The notes beneath the pieces were generated by a model, which was given only the letters and a program-made list of their open reading frames with translations, was not told the DNA's origin and did not search any database. Source: Paracraurococcus lichenis (GTDB lineage Bacteria; Pseudomonadota; Alphaproteobacteria; Acetobacterales; Acetobacteraceae). Taken from it: a stretch of 64,000 nucleotides of DNA. Positions 34,143 through 42,845 of this stretch are shown piece after piece. The position numbers and the translations under genes are program-made. The stretch is taken from assembly GCF_030657435.1 (NCBI RefSeq), contig NZ_JAUTWS010000001.1, positions 186,001-250,000 of the forward strand, in the 5' to 3' direction. Within the stretch, counting starts at the first letter, position 1, and the number at the start of each line of letters is the position of its first letter.

Positions 34143-34970
34143 ATGGCAGGCAAGCTGGACGGCAAGGTCGCCCTGGTTTCGGGTTCGGGTCGCGGCATCG
34201 GGCGGCAGATCGCGCTCAAGCTCGCGTCCGAGGGCGCGCGCGTCGTGGTCAACGACCTCGATGACGGCCCGGGCGCGGAGACGGTGGCCGAGATCAAGGC
34301 GCTGGGTGCCGAGGCTATCGCCTGCAACGGCGACGTGACGAAGGAGGGCTTCGCGGAGCGCTTCGTGCAGGCCGGCATCGACACCTGGGGCGGGCTCGAC
34401 ATCATCGTCAACAATGCCGGCTATACCTGGGACAACGTCATCCAGAAGATGACGGACGAGCAGTGGCACGCCATCCTCGACGTCCACCTGACGGCGCCCT
34501 TCCGCATCATGCGCGCGGCGTCGCGCTTCATCCGCGAAGCGGCACGGCGGGAGCAGGAGGAGGGCCGCGAGGTCTTCCGCAAGGTGGTGAACATCTCCTC
34601 CACCTCCGGCGTCTTCGGCAATGCCGGCCAGGCGAACTACTCCACCGCCAAGGCGGGCATCCAGGGCCTGACGCGCGCCATGGCGAAGGAATGGGGGCGC
34701 TACAAGGTCAACGTGAATGCCGTCGCCTTCGGCCTGATCATGACGCGGCTGACCGAGGCGCCGGCGCATGGGGGCGCGACCATCGACATCTCGGGGCGGG
34801 AGATCCCGGTCGGCGTGCGGCCGGAGGTGCTGCAGACCGCGGAGAAGCTGATCCCGCTCGGCCGCGGCGGACGGCCGGAGGAGGCGGCGGGGTCCGTCTT
34901 CCTCTTCTGCATCCCGGAATCGAACTACGTGACGGGGCAGACCCTGGTGGTCAGCGGCGGGCGGCCGTAG
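34143..34970 (+). CDS. SDR-family dehydrogenase (3-hydroxyacyl-CoA/3-oxoacyl reductase type)
   Basis: 275 residues from the ATG at 34143 with GGAGAC upstream. It shows the nucleotide motif 'SGSGRGIGRQ' (12-21), 'NDLDDG' suggesting NAD preference, 'NNAGYT', catalytic Ser in 'NISSTSG' and 'NYSTAKAG' (Tyr-x3-Lys). The insert 'RREQEEGREVFRK' before the Ser strand is unusual but known in SDRs linked to acyl-CoA metabolism. It likely oxidises the hydroxyacyl-CoA made by the upstream hydratase. Confidence 0.9.
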   Translation: MAGKLDGKVALVSGSGRGIGRQIALKLASEGARVVVNDLDDGPGAETVAEIKALGAEAIACNGDVTKEGFAERFVQAGIDTWGGLDIIVNNAGYTWDNVIQKMTDEQWHAILDVHLTAPFRIMRAASRFIREAARREQEEGREVFRKVVNISSTSGVFGNAGQANYSTAKAGIQGLTRAMAKEWGRYKVNVNAVAFGLIMTRLTEAPAHGGATIDISGREIPVGVRPEVLQTAEKLIPLGRGGRPEEAAGSVFLFCIPESNYVTGQTLVVSGGRP

Positions 34971-35034
34971 CGGCGCCCCTGGACCTGCGGCGGCGGGCGG
35001 GGGAGGGTGCCGCGACGCAGCAACGGATCGATGC

Positions 35035-35478
35035 ATGGACCAGCCTCTCCCGCCCTCCGCCGACGTGCCGGAGGGTTTCGTGCCCGCGACCCATGGCGGC
35101 CCCTATGCCCGCGAGTTGGGGCCGTTCTGGTCGCGCCGGGCGGAGGACCACACCGCGCTCGGCGTGCGGGTCGCGCACCGGCACAGCAATTCCATGGGCG
35201 GCGCGCATGGCGGCTTCATTGCGACCCTCGCCGACCTGGCGCTGGTGCATGCGGTTGCTGTCGCGCGGGAGAAGGCCGGGCTGCCGCGCGCCGCGCTGGC
35301 GACGGTGACGCTCTCGGTCGACTACCTGGGCCGGCCGCGGGAGGGATGCTGGCTGGAGGTGCAGGCGCGGGTGACGCGCCTCGGCCGCAGCATGGCCTTC
35401 GCCGAGGGCAGCATGCTGGCGGATGGGAAACCGGTGGCGCGGGTCAGCGCCGTCTTCGCCATGCAGGAGAGAAAGTAG
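35035..35478 (+). CDS. PaaI-type hotdog-fold thioesterase
   Basis: 147 residues. 'HSNSMGGAHGGFIATLADLAL' carries the HGG...D signature of the PaaI family, with the Asp acting at the dimer interface; 'VTLSVDYLGRPREG' and 'GRSMAFAEGSM' follow. It hydrolyses an acyl-CoA, freeing CoA trapped as a dead-end intermediate. It is the last protein of the acyl-CoA cassette, 64 nt after the SDR. Confidence 0.9.
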   Translation: MDQPLPPSADVPEGFVPATHGGPYARELGPFWSRRAEDHTALGVRVAHRHSNSMGGAHGGFIATLADLALVHAVAVAREKAGLPRAALATVTLSVDYLGRPREGCWLEVQARVTRLGRSMAFAEGSMLADGKPVARVSAVFAMQERK

Positions 35479-35496
35479 GACCTAAACGGGACAGGG

Positions 35497-35572
<76 letters not shown>

Positions 35573-35735
35573 CCTGTCCACGGTGGCCGCCTGAGGTTGC
35601 CGCCGCGTCCGGGAGGCGCGTTTTAGCGCCCGTCGCCGCTTTGTCCACCCCCTAAATGCCGCTTTTCGTCACGGTGCTTGCCGCCCGCCCGCCGGGGCGC
35701 CAGAGAAGCTGGGCCGAGCAGGGGAGCACCACCGC

Positions 35736-35774
35736 ATGACCAGCACGAGCGGCAACGGCAGGCCCAGCGCATGA
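35736..35774 (+). CDS. Possible 12-codon leader ORF coupled to the M3 peptidase gene
   Basis: An ATG 9 nt after GGGGAG (35721-35726) opens a 12-residue frame, MTSTSGNGRPSA, whose TGA overlaps the next start codon as ATGA. The peptidase start itself has only a weak ribosome binding site. Translation re-initiation from this leader is therefore plausible, or it is a chance frame. Confidence 0.35.
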   Translation: MTSTSGNGRPSA

Positions 35775-37450
35775 CCGCCGTCCCGAATTTCGCTTCGCTC
35801 GCCTTTCCTCAGCCGACGCGGGAGAGCCTGGCCACGGATCGCGCGGCGGTGGATGCGCTGCTCGATGCCGGCGACCTTCCCGCCGCGCTCGCCGCCTGGG
35901 ACGGCCAGCGGCGCGTCCATGACAGTTGGTCGGCGCTGGTGCATCTCCGCTTCGCGCAGGACACGACGGACGCGGCCGCCGGCGCCGCCCGCGAATACGC
36001 CGATGCCCTGGCGCCGGTCGCGGCGGAGCACGAGACCGCGCTGAAGCGCCGCCTGCTCGCCTGGTCAGACCGCGCGGCGCTGGAGGCCGCGGTCGGCGGC
36101 TTCACCGTGCGGCTGTGGGAGATGGACGTCACCACCTTCGAGCCGGCGATCGCCGCCGACCTCGAGGAGGAGAGCCGCCTCGGCGCGCGCTACACCGCGC
36201 TGCTCGCCGGGGCGAAGCTGCGGGTGAAGGGGCAGGAGGTGAACCTCTCCGGCCTCGCGCCCTTCGCCGAGGACCCGGACCGCGCGACGCGGCACGAGGC
36301 GGAGGCGCAGCGCTGGGCCTTCTTCGCGGCGAACGGCGCCGAGCTCGACGGCCTCTACGACGAGCTCGTCCGGCTGCGGCACGGCATGGCGCGCAAGCTG
36401 GGCTATGAGAGCTACACGCCGCTCGGCTACCGCCGCATGCGCCGCACCGATTACGGGCCCGAGGATGTCGCCCGCTACCGCGCGGAGGTCCTGGCGCATG
36501 TCGTGCCGCTGGTCGCGCGCCTGCTGGAGCGGCGGCGGCAGCGCCAGGGCTGGGACAGGTTGCGCTTCTGGGACGAGGCGCTGGTCGACCCGCTCGGCAA
36601 CCCGAAGCCCGTCGGCGACCACGATACGCTCTGCGCCGCGGCGCGCACCATGTTCGACCGGATGGACCCGCGCCTCGGCAGCTTCTGGCGGCTGCTGGAG
36701 GAGGGCGGCTTCACCGACCTGAAGAACCGGCCGGGCAAGTCCGGCGGCGGCTTCTGCACCAGCTTCCCGAGCGTCGGCGCGCCCTTCATCTTCGCCAATT
36801 TCAACGGCACCCACAACGACATCGGCGTCTTCACGCATGAGATGGGGCATGCCTTCCAGAACTGGGAAAGCCGCGGCCTGCCCGGCATCGACCTGCTCTG
36901 GCCGACCATGGAGGCGGCCGAGATCCACTCCATGTCGCTGGAATTCCTGACCCATCCGCAGATTGGCCTGCTGGTCGGCGAGGCGGCGGCGGAGCGCTTC
37001 CGCCGCATGCATCTCGAGACCTCGCTCGCCTTCCTGCCTTATGGCGTCTGCGTCGACCATTTCCAGCACGAGGTCTATGCCAACCCCGAGGCGACGCCGG
37101 CGGAGCGGCACGCGATCTGGCAGCGGCTGGAACGCCTCTACATGCCCTGGACCGACTACGGCGACCTCGCCTGGCCGGCCAAGGGCGGGCGCTGGCAGGC
37201 CAAGCCGCACATCTACCGCTCGCCCTTCTACTACATCGACTATACCCTCGCCCTGTGCTGCGCCCTGCAGTTCTGGGTGCGGTCGCGGCGCGATCCGCAG
37301 GGCGCGCTGGCCGATTATGTCGCGCTCTGCGGCCGCGGCGGCTCCATGCCCTTCACGCAGCTCGTCGCCTCGGCGGGCCTCGCCAGCCCCTTCGCGCCCG
37401 GCGCGCTGGAAGCGGTGGTGAAGGAGGCCGAGGCGGCGCTCGCCGACTGA
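35771..37450 (+). CDS. M3-family oligoendopeptidase (PepF-like)
   Basis: 559 residues, cytoplasmic zinc metallopeptidase. The zinc motif HEMGH is at 356-360 inside 'GVFTHEMGHAFQNWES', with the third ligand a Glu in 'MEAAEIHSMSLEF' about 28 residues on. 'FANFNGTHNDI' before it and 'YIDYTLALCCALQFW' near 490 are substrate-pocket blocks of the PepF branch. It degrades short peptides. The start at 35771 is chosen for family fit; an in-frame non-ATG start at 35678 seems too far upstream. Confidence 0.92.
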   Translation: MTAVPNFASLAFPQPTRESLATDRAAVDALLDAGDLPAALAAWDGQRRVHDSWSALVHLRFAQDTTDAAAGAAREYADALAPVAAEHETALKRRLLAWSDRAALEAAVGGFTVRLWEMDVTTFEPAIAADLEEESRLGARYTALLAGAKLRVKGQEVNLSGLAPFAEDPDRATRHEAEAQRWAFFAANGAELDGLYDELVRLRHGMARKLGYESYTPLGYRRMRRTDYGPEDVARYRAEVLAHVVPLVARLLERRRQRQGWDRLRFWDEALVDPLGNPKPVGDHDTLCAAARTMFDRMDPRLGSFWRLLEEGGFTDLKNRPGKSGGGFCTSFPSVGAPFIFANFNGTHNDIGVFTHEMGHAFQNWESRGLPGIDLLWPTMEAAEIHSMSLEFLTHPQIGLLVGEAAAERFRRMHLETSLAFLPYGVCVDHFQHEVYANPEATPAERHAIWQRLERLYMPWTDYGDLAWPAKGGRWQAKPHIYRSPFYYIDYTLALCCALQFWVRSRRDPQGALADYVALCGRGGSMPFTQLVASAGLASPFAPGALEAVVKEAEAALAD

Positions 37451-37451
37451 C

Positions 37452-37576
37452 GCGGCCCGATGACCGAAGGGCCGGATGGCCCGGAGGTCTGAATCGGCCC
37501 GCCCGACATGCAATGCGGCCCGATGACCGAAGGGCTGGAAGGCCCGGAGGTCTGAGCGGCCCGCCCGACATGCAAG
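37452..37576. repeat. Tandem pair of ~62-bp palindromic elements
   Basis: Copy 1 (37452-37514) and copy 2 (37515-37576) are head-to-tail and nearly identical. Each folds as one long hairpin: outer stem GCGGCCCGAT against ATCGGCCCGC (one mismatch, partly lost in copy 2), then GACC/GGTC, a purine internal loop, and GGGCC/GGCCC around GGAT. They lie between the convergent M3 peptidase and SDR genes. A third, sequence-divergent copy is at 60189-60250. Confidence 0.8.
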
Positions 37577-37585
37577 GCGCCGTGG

Positions 37586-38338
37586 TCAGGTGAGGAAGGC
37601 GCCGCCATTCACGTGGATCGTCTGGCCGGTGACGTAGCCGCCCTCCGGCCCGGCCAGCAGCCGCACCACCTCGGCGATCTCCTCCGGCTGGCCCTTCCGG
37701 GCCAGCGGGATGCCGCTGCCGAGGAGCTGCCGCGGCAGCGCACCGGCCGAGGCGCCGCGCTGCGTATCGATGGTGCCGGGCGCGACGCAGTTGCAGCGGA
37801 TGCCATGCGGCGCAAGCTCGACCGCGAGGGCGCGCATCAGCCCCTCCAGCCCCGCCTTGCTGGCCGAGACATGCGCGCGCTGCGGCGTGCCGAGATGCGT
37901 CGAGATGCCGGACAGTGCGACGACGGCCCCGCCGCCGCGCGCGACCATCTGCGGCGCGACGGCCCTCGCCAGCAGGAAGGCGCCGTCGAGCGCGACCGAG
38001 AGGATCTCGCGCCACTCGGCGAAGCCCATCTCGAGGAAGGGCGTCTGCCGCCGCAGCCCGGCATTGCAGACGGCGATGTCCACCCCGCCGAGTTCCGCCG
38101 CGACCGAGTCCGCCATGCGCGCGACCGCCTCCGCATCCGCGACATCGGCCATGCGGGCGATGGCGCGGCCGCCGAGGGCGGCGATCTCCGCCACCACGCC
38201 ATCCACTGCGGCGCGGTCGGCGCGGCCGTTCACCACCACCGTCGCCCCGTCCCGCGCCAGGCGCAGCGCGATGGCGCGGCCGATATTCTTCCCCGCGCCG
38301 GTCACCAGCGCGACCTTGCCATCCAGGCTGCCTGCCAT
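37586..38338 (-). CDS. SDR-family protein lacking the catalytic Tyr
   Basis: 250 residues from the ATG at 38338 (GGGGGAGAGG upstream). The Rossmann motif 'VTGAGKNIGRAIALRLA' and 'CNAGL' are intact and the C-terminus ends in the usual 'YVTGQTIHVNGGAFL'. At the active site, where Tyr-x3-Lys is expected, the sequence is 'AHVSASKAG': Lys is kept but Tyr is Val. A Ser-containing 'ALSGIST' strand is present. It may belong to a subgroup with altered chemistry or a non-catalytic role. Confidence 0.88.
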   Translation of the reverse strand: MAGSLDGKVALVTGAGKNIGRAIALRLARDGATVVVNGRADRAAVDGVVAEIAALGGRAIARMADVADAEAVARMADSVAAELGGVDIAVCNAGLRRQTPFLEMGFAEWREILSVALDGAFLLARAVAPQMVARGGGAVVALSGISTHLGTPQRAHVSASKAGLEGLMRALAVELAPHGIRCNCVAPGTIDTQRGASAGALPRQLLGSGIPLARKGQPEEIAEVVRLLAGPEGGYVTGQTIHVNGGAFLT

Positions 38339-38419
38339 CCTCTCCCCCCAACCCTTCGTCGCGGCGATGGTCGCCGGGCGGCGGCGGGAAGGCAACGTGC
38401 CGCGCCGCGGCCGTCCGGC

Positions 38420-39067
38420 TCACTCCCGGTCGGGATAGTCCCGTCCGGGCCGCGGCTTGTAGGCGGGCAGGGACCAGCCGCGGGCGATCGCCACGGCACG
38501 GATGGCGAAGGCGACGGCCATGCCGGCCAGCAGCGCCGGGTCCCGCCAGGTGCCGTTGACCCGCAGCGCGACGAAGGCCGCCGCGCCGGCCAGCGCCGCC
38601 AGCGCATAGATCTCCTTGCGCAGCAGCAGCGGGACCTCGTTGCAGATGACGTCGCGGGCGACGCCGCCGAAGGTGGCGGTGACGACGCCGAGCAGCACCG
38701 CCGCCCAGGGCCGCGCCCCCGCCAGCAGCGCGATCTCCGCCCCGAGCACGGCGTAGAGCGCGAGGCCGACCGCATCGGCCCAGAGCAGCGCCTTGAAGCG
38801 GCTCTCGACCCGGTGGGCGGTGAAGAAGACCAGGATGGCGACGCTGCTGGCGACCGCCAGCCAGGTCGGGTCCCGCAGCCAGAAGGGCGGGGTGCGGCCC
38901 AGCAGCAGGTCCCGCACCGTGCCGCCGCCGAAGCCGGTGACGGCCGCGATCAGCACGAAGCCCACCGCATCCATCCGCTTGCGGGAGGCGACCAGCGCGC
39001 CGGAGGCGGCGAAGACCGCGATGCCGGCGATGTCCAGCCAGCGCAGCAGGGCGTCGAGCGCCAGCAC
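38420..39067 (-). CDS. TRIC-type cation channel family protein (UPF0126)
   Basis: 215 residues, GTG start. Two repeats of three hydrophobic helices plus a seventh: 'GIAVFAASGALVASRKRMDAVG' with 'GFGGGTVRDLLLG', and 'LYAVLGAEIALL' with 'TFGGVARDVICNE'. The paired GGG-x-RD loops are the signature of the bacterial TRIC/YicG family, which forms trimeric monovalent-cation channels in the inner membrane. Physiological role unknown. Confidence 0.92.
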   Translation of the reverse strand: MLALDALLRWLDIAGIAVFAASGALVASRKRMDAVGFVLIAAVTGFGGGTVRDLLLGRTPPFWLRDPTWLAVASSVAILVFFTAHRVESRFKALLWADAVGLALYAVLGAEIALLAGARPWAAVLLGVVTATFGGVARDVICNEVPLLLRKEIYALAALAGAAAFVALRVNGTWRDPALLAGMAVAFAIRAVAIARGWSLPAYKPRPGRDYPDRE

Positions 39068-39089
39068 GCCCGGACGCCCCGCGCCCGGG

Positions 39090-40322
39090 CTATTCGGCCG
39101 GCACCGCCTGGGACGCCCGTGCCGTCCTGGCCGAGCGGTCCGCTGCCCCTCGGGCGGAGCCGGCGCAGAGCAGCGAGAGGCCGAGGAAGCCGGCGACCAC
39201 CGGCAGCACCAGCCAGGGATAGCCCATGTCGATGAGGAAGCCGAGCGGCACGGGCGTTATGGCGGAGCCGAGCGGCAGGCCGGCGGAGACGAAGCCGAAG
39301 ACCTTGCCGATCTGCCCCGGCGGGCAGGCATCCTTCAGCATGACGTCGCGCGGGGTGCGGGAGGTGCCGAGCGCAAGCCCGCCCAGCAGCGCGACCATGG
39401 GCAGCGCGACCTCCGGCAGCGGCACCATGCCGAGGACCAGCAGCAGCGCCATGGCGACGATGGTCAGCACCGTCACCATGCCGAGTAGGTTGCGCTTGCT
39501 CTTGTCCGCGATCCAGCCGCCGATGAGGGTGCCGCCGGTCGCGCCCACCATGTAGCCGGTCAGCGCCGTGGAGGCCGCCAGCACCGGCGTGCCCCAGAGC
39601 TTGCCGAGCACCGTCACCAGCCAGGCCTGCACGCCGGAGCCGGCCATGGAGCTCAGCAGGAAGAAGGCGAAGAAGAGCAGCATCGGCCGGCTCAGCAGCA
39701 GCTCCCGCCCGCCGGGCCCGGCTTCCTTCTGCTTCGGCTTGGACTGGTCGTGCAGCACCCGGCTCTGCAGCAGGATGGCGGCGACCACCGGCACGCCGAG
39801 CAGGCCGACGGTCAGCAATGCATGCCGCCAGTCCATCAGGGTCAGCAGCAGGGCGATCACCGGCGGCGCCAGCGCAAAGCCGAGGTTACCCGTAAAAGTG
39901 TGCAGCGCGAAGGCGCGGCCCATGAAGCCCTTGCTGATCGAGCCCGCCATGATGGCGTAGTCGGCGGGGTGGATGACGCTGTTGCCGATGCCCGAGAGCA
40001 CGGCGAGCGGCAGGATCACCCAGAAGCTCGGCGCGAAGGCCATGGCGGAGACGGAGAGCGCCATCAGCAGCGTGCCGCCGACCAGGAAGGGCCGGGCGCC
40101 CCAGCGGTCCACCCAGAAGCCGACGGGCGTCTGCAGGACGGCGGTGGTCGCGCTCATCAGGGCGACCGAGAGGCCGAGGGTGGCGTAGGAGACGCCGAAT
40201 TCCTGCCGCCAGGTCAGGAAGAGCGGCGCGAGGCAGAGCATGTAGAAATGCGAGAGGAAATGACCGGTGCCGATCAGCGCGCAGATGCGGGCGTCGCGGC
40301 CGGTGGACTGCTCGGGCGGCAT
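39090..40322 (-). CDS. Major facilitator superfamily transporter
   Basis: 410 residues with 12 hydrophobic segments. The loop 2-3 motif appears as 'GFWVDRWGARPFLVGG' near residues 65-80 and its second-half counterpart as 'GGWIADKSKRNLLG' near 265. A Tyr/His-containing first helix 'GHFLSHFYMLCLAPLF' resembles fosmidomycin-resistance/sugar-type MFS proteins. Substrate unknown. It is on the same strand as the TRIC gene 22 bp downstream. Confidence 0.9.
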   Translation of the reverse strand: MPPEQSTGRDARICALIGTGHFLSHFYMLCLAPLFLTWRQEFGVSYATLGLSVALMSATTAVLQTPVGFWVDRWGARPFLVGGTLLMALSVSAMAFAPSFWVILPLAVLSGIGNSVIHPADYAIMAGSISKGFMGRAFALHTFTGNLGFALAPPVIALLLTLMDWRHALLTVGLLGVPVVAAILLQSRVLHDQSKPKQKEAGPGGRELLLSRPMLLFFAFFLLSSMAGSGVQAWLVTVLGKLWGTPVLAASTALTGYMVGATGGTLIGGWIADKSKRNLLGMVTVLTIVAMALLLVLGMVPLPEVALPMVALLGGLALGTSRTPRDVMLKDACPPGQIGKVFGFVSAGLPLGSAITPVPLGFLIDMGYPWLVLPVVAGFLGLSLLCAGSARGAADRSARTARASQAVPAE

Positions 40323-40427
40323 GCCGGGCGGGTCTCCGGGATTGCGAAGCGGGCAAACTGCGCCCCGGGGCCGCCAGGGTCAATGCGCGCGTGGTTCATG
40401 TGTTCCGGGCGCGGCCGGGGAGGGGGA

Positions 40428-40922
40428 TCAGGCGGGCGGCGGCGGGTACCAGCCGTCGGCAAGGACCTCGCGGTCCAGGTCGAAATAGGGTTCGGACGGG
40501 TCGGGCAGCCAGGCCAGGGCCGCGCGGGCGTCGAAACCGTCGATCACGAGCTCCTCGCCGAACTGCCGCGCGGCTGGTGCCCAGATCCCGGCGGCGATCG
40601 CGGCGCGCGCGGCCCTCAGGGAGGGATTGTCGCGGAGCAGCTTTGCCAGCCTGGTCCTGAACGCCGCGATCTCCTTCTGCCAGGCCCGCCGCGCGGCCTG
40701 GTCCGGATGGCAGCGCAGCTTCAGCAGGTGGAGGACGACGAGTTCGATATGGCTCTCGATGGCGCCACGCTCGGACCGGCCCAAGCTGTCGATCTCCTCG
40801 GCGAGGTTGGCAATGTCGAGCGCATTCGGCCGCAGCGCCTCCGGCCAGGCGCGCAGCAGCGCCGCCTGGGCCTGGGTCCAGGCGTAGAAGTCATGTTCGT
40901 GGAGATCGGCGGCCTCGGACAT
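40428..40922 (-). CDS. DUF29 family protein
   Basis: 164 residues from the ATG at 40922. The family pattern is clear: 'HEHDFYAWTQAQAALLRAW' at the start, 'NLAEEIDSLGRSERGAIESHIELVVLHLLKL' split over residues ~35-65, and 'LRDNPSLR'. The function of DUF29 is unknown; the proteins are all-helical and frequent in cyanobacteria and alphaproteobacteria, often in many copies. Confidence 0.9.
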   Translation of the reverse strand: MSEAADLHEHDFYAWTQAQAALLRAWPEALRPNALDIANLAEEIDSLGRSERGAIESHIELVVLHLLKLRCHPDQAARRAWQKEIAAFRTRLAKLLRDNPSLRAARAAIAAGIWAPAARQFGEELVIDGFDARAALAWLPDPSEPYFDLDREVLADGWYPPPPA

Positions 40923-40960
40923 GGCGGCAGGATAGGGCGTGCCGGCGGCGGTTGCCACGC

Positions 40961-41848
40961 TCAGGCCGCGGCGGCCAAGCCGGGATCGGCCAGGCTTTCC
41001 TGCAGGAAGCGTACCAGCGGACCGGCCAGCGGGTTCTGCCCCCCGGCATCGCCGAAGAGGCACATCTCCACCGTGCCGAGCGGCGGCAGGCCCGGCACCT
41101 CGACGAGCCCCGGCGGCAGGCCGCTCCGCCCCAGCACCGTCAGCGCGAAGCCGGCCTGCGCCGCGGCGGCGACACCGAGCAGGCTGGCCGAGGCATAGAC
41201 GACCTCGAAGGCCAGCCCGGCGCGGGCCAGCGCCGCCAGCGCCCGGTCGCGGAACATGCAGCCCGGCGGCAGCATGGCGAGCGGCAGGGGCCGCCCCTCC
41301 GGCGCCTGCCAGTCGGGCGCCGCCACCCAGACCACGCTCTCCGTCCAGATCGGCCGGCCCTCCGTCTCGCCGTCGCGGCGCTTGCCCAGCACCAGGTCCA
41401 GCGCGCCCCGCTCCTGCGCCGCACGCAGCTCGTGGCTGCGGCCGACCTCCACCTCCAGCCGCACCTCCGGCCAGGTGCGGGCGAAGCGGGCGAGGAGCGG
41501 GGCGAGGTTGCGCGGCACGAAATGATCGGCGACGCCGAGGCGGAAGCGCCCGGCGACCGGCGGCGCGACCAGCCGCCGCACCGCCTCGTCGTTCAGCGCC
41601 AGGATGCGGCGGGCATAGGCCAGCAGGGTCTCGCCGTCCCGCGTCAGGGCGATGCTGCGGCTGGTGCGCTCGAAGACCCGGCGCTGCAGCAGGTCCTCCA
41701 GCCGCTTCACCTTCAGGCTGACGGCGGACTGCGTCAGACCCAGTGCCTGGCCCGCGGCGGTGAAGCCGCCGCGCTCCGCCACCGTCACGAAGCCGCGGAG
41801 CAGGTCGAGATCGAGGTCGGGGATGCGCATGGCATGATGATCGGTCAT
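40961..41848 (-). CDS. LysR-family transcriptional regulator
   Basis: 295 residues (or 289 if it starts at the Met at 41830). The N-terminal winged helix-turn-helix 'LLRGFVTVAERGGFTAAGQALGLTQSAVS' spans residues ~16-45, followed by the linker helix and a periplasmic-binding-like effector domain. Its neighbours on both sides are on the same strand and no divergent target gene is present, so the regulated genes are not evident. Confidence 0.93.
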   Translation of the reverse strand: MTDHHAMRIPDLDLDLLRGFVTVAERGGFTAAGQALGLTQSAVSLKVKRLEDLLQRRVFERTSRSIALTRDGETLLAYARRILALNDEAVRRLVAPPVAGRFRLGVADHFVPRNLAPLLARFARTWPEVRLEVEVGRSHELRAAQERGALDLVLGKRRDGETEGRPIWTESVVWVAAPDWQAPEGRPLPLAMLPPGCMFRDRALAALARAGLAFEVVYASASLLGVAAAAQAGFALTVLGRSGLPPGLVEVPGLPPLGTVEMCLFGDAGGQNPLAGPLVRFLQESLADPGLAAAA

Positions 41849-41892
41849 GCCATGCGCCGTTTCAATGAGCGGCCTTCATGGACGGCAGGGGG

Positions 41893-42723
41893 TCATACCT
41901 CGTCGTCGTAGTCGCCGCCGGCATCGTTCGAGTCATACCCGGCATTGCCCTGGTCGTACCCGGCATCGTTCGGGTTGTAGTTGACGTTGTCCGTGCCATA
42001 GCCCGGATCGTCATAGCCGGCGCCGGTCGCGTCGTTCTGCGGCGCATCCGGCGTGCTGCCCCAGCCCTGGGAGGCCGCGGCCGCGCCGGGGTCGCTCCAG
42101 GGGGAGGAGGTCGGCACCGCCTCCTGCGCGAAGTCGCCGCCGCCGCTCTCGAAGGCCGCGGCATGGGCCGCGCCGCCATGGCCCGAGAGGGCGCCCATCA
42201 GCATGTTGCCCAGCACCATGCCGCCGGCGACGCCGGCCGCCGTGGTCAGCGCCGTGCCGAGGAAGCCCGAGCCGCCGCGCTGCGGCTGCAGCATCCCCGG
42301 GTTGTAGCCCGGCGGATAGACCGGCTGCGGCGGCGGCGACATGGGCTGCGGGGCAGGGCGCCCGCCACCGCCGCCGAACATGCCGCCGAAGAGCCCGCCG
42401 CGGGACTGCTGCGAGGACTGCGCTTGGCGCCGCGCATTCTCCACCTCCCATTCGAGCTGGCGGATGCGGTTCTGCGCCTCGACCAGCGCCGCCTCCTGCA
42501 CGAAGGCGGTCTGGGTGATGCGGTAGCGCGCCTCCGGGTAGCGGGCGAAGAGGTCGGCGATGAGCGCATCGGCCTCCCGGTCCACCGGCGGCAGGTTCGG
42601 CCGGGCCTGGGTGGAGGGCACGCTGCCGCCCCAGGGGCTGGGGCTGCTCGGCGCCGGAGCGGGGGCCGCGCCGGCGACCCGCTCCACATACTGGGTGATG
42701 ATCCGGCGCTCTTCGTCGTTCAT
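41893..42723 (-). CDS. DUF2076 family protein
   Basis: 276 residues. The conserved N-terminal helix 'MNDEERRIITQYVERV' and 'AYRITQTAFVQEAALVEAQ'-like segment (residues ~70-95) define DUF2076. Gly/Pro-rich linkers, one hydrophobic stretch 'GTALTTAAGVAGGMVLGNML' and an acidic C-terminus with short Asn-Asp-Ala-Gly-Tyr repeats follow. It is probably a membrane-associated, low-complexity protein of unknown function. GGAGATGCAGG precedes the start. Confidence 0.9.
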   Translation of the reverse strand: MNDEERRIITQYVERVAGAAPAPAPSSPSPWGGSVPSTQARPNLPPVDREADALIADLFARYPEARYRITQTAFVQEAALVEAQNRIRQLEWEVENARRQAQSSQQSRGGLFGGMFGGGGGRPAPQPMSPPPQPVYPPGYNPGMLQPQRGGSGFLGTALTTAAGVAGGMVLGNMLMGALSGHGGAAHAAAFESGGGDFAQEAVPTSSPWSDPGAAAASQGWGSTPDAPQNDATGAGYDDPGYGTDNVNYNPNDAGYDQGNAGYDSNDAGGDYDDEV

Positions 42724-42845
42724 GGGTCCTGCATCTCCCGTGGGCCCGTCCGGCGGCGCGTGGCGGAACCGCCCGGGGCCCTGCGCGCAGGCAGGTGGCC
42801 CGGACCGCCGGGGCTTTCAAGCCGCATCGACAGCAAAAATGAATT

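Noticed and set aside
37315-37608. 97-codon minus-strand frame with a repeated Ser/Pro-rich peptide
   Set aside because: The peptide repeat merely reflects the tandem DNA palindromes, and the frame runs antisense into the peptidase gene.
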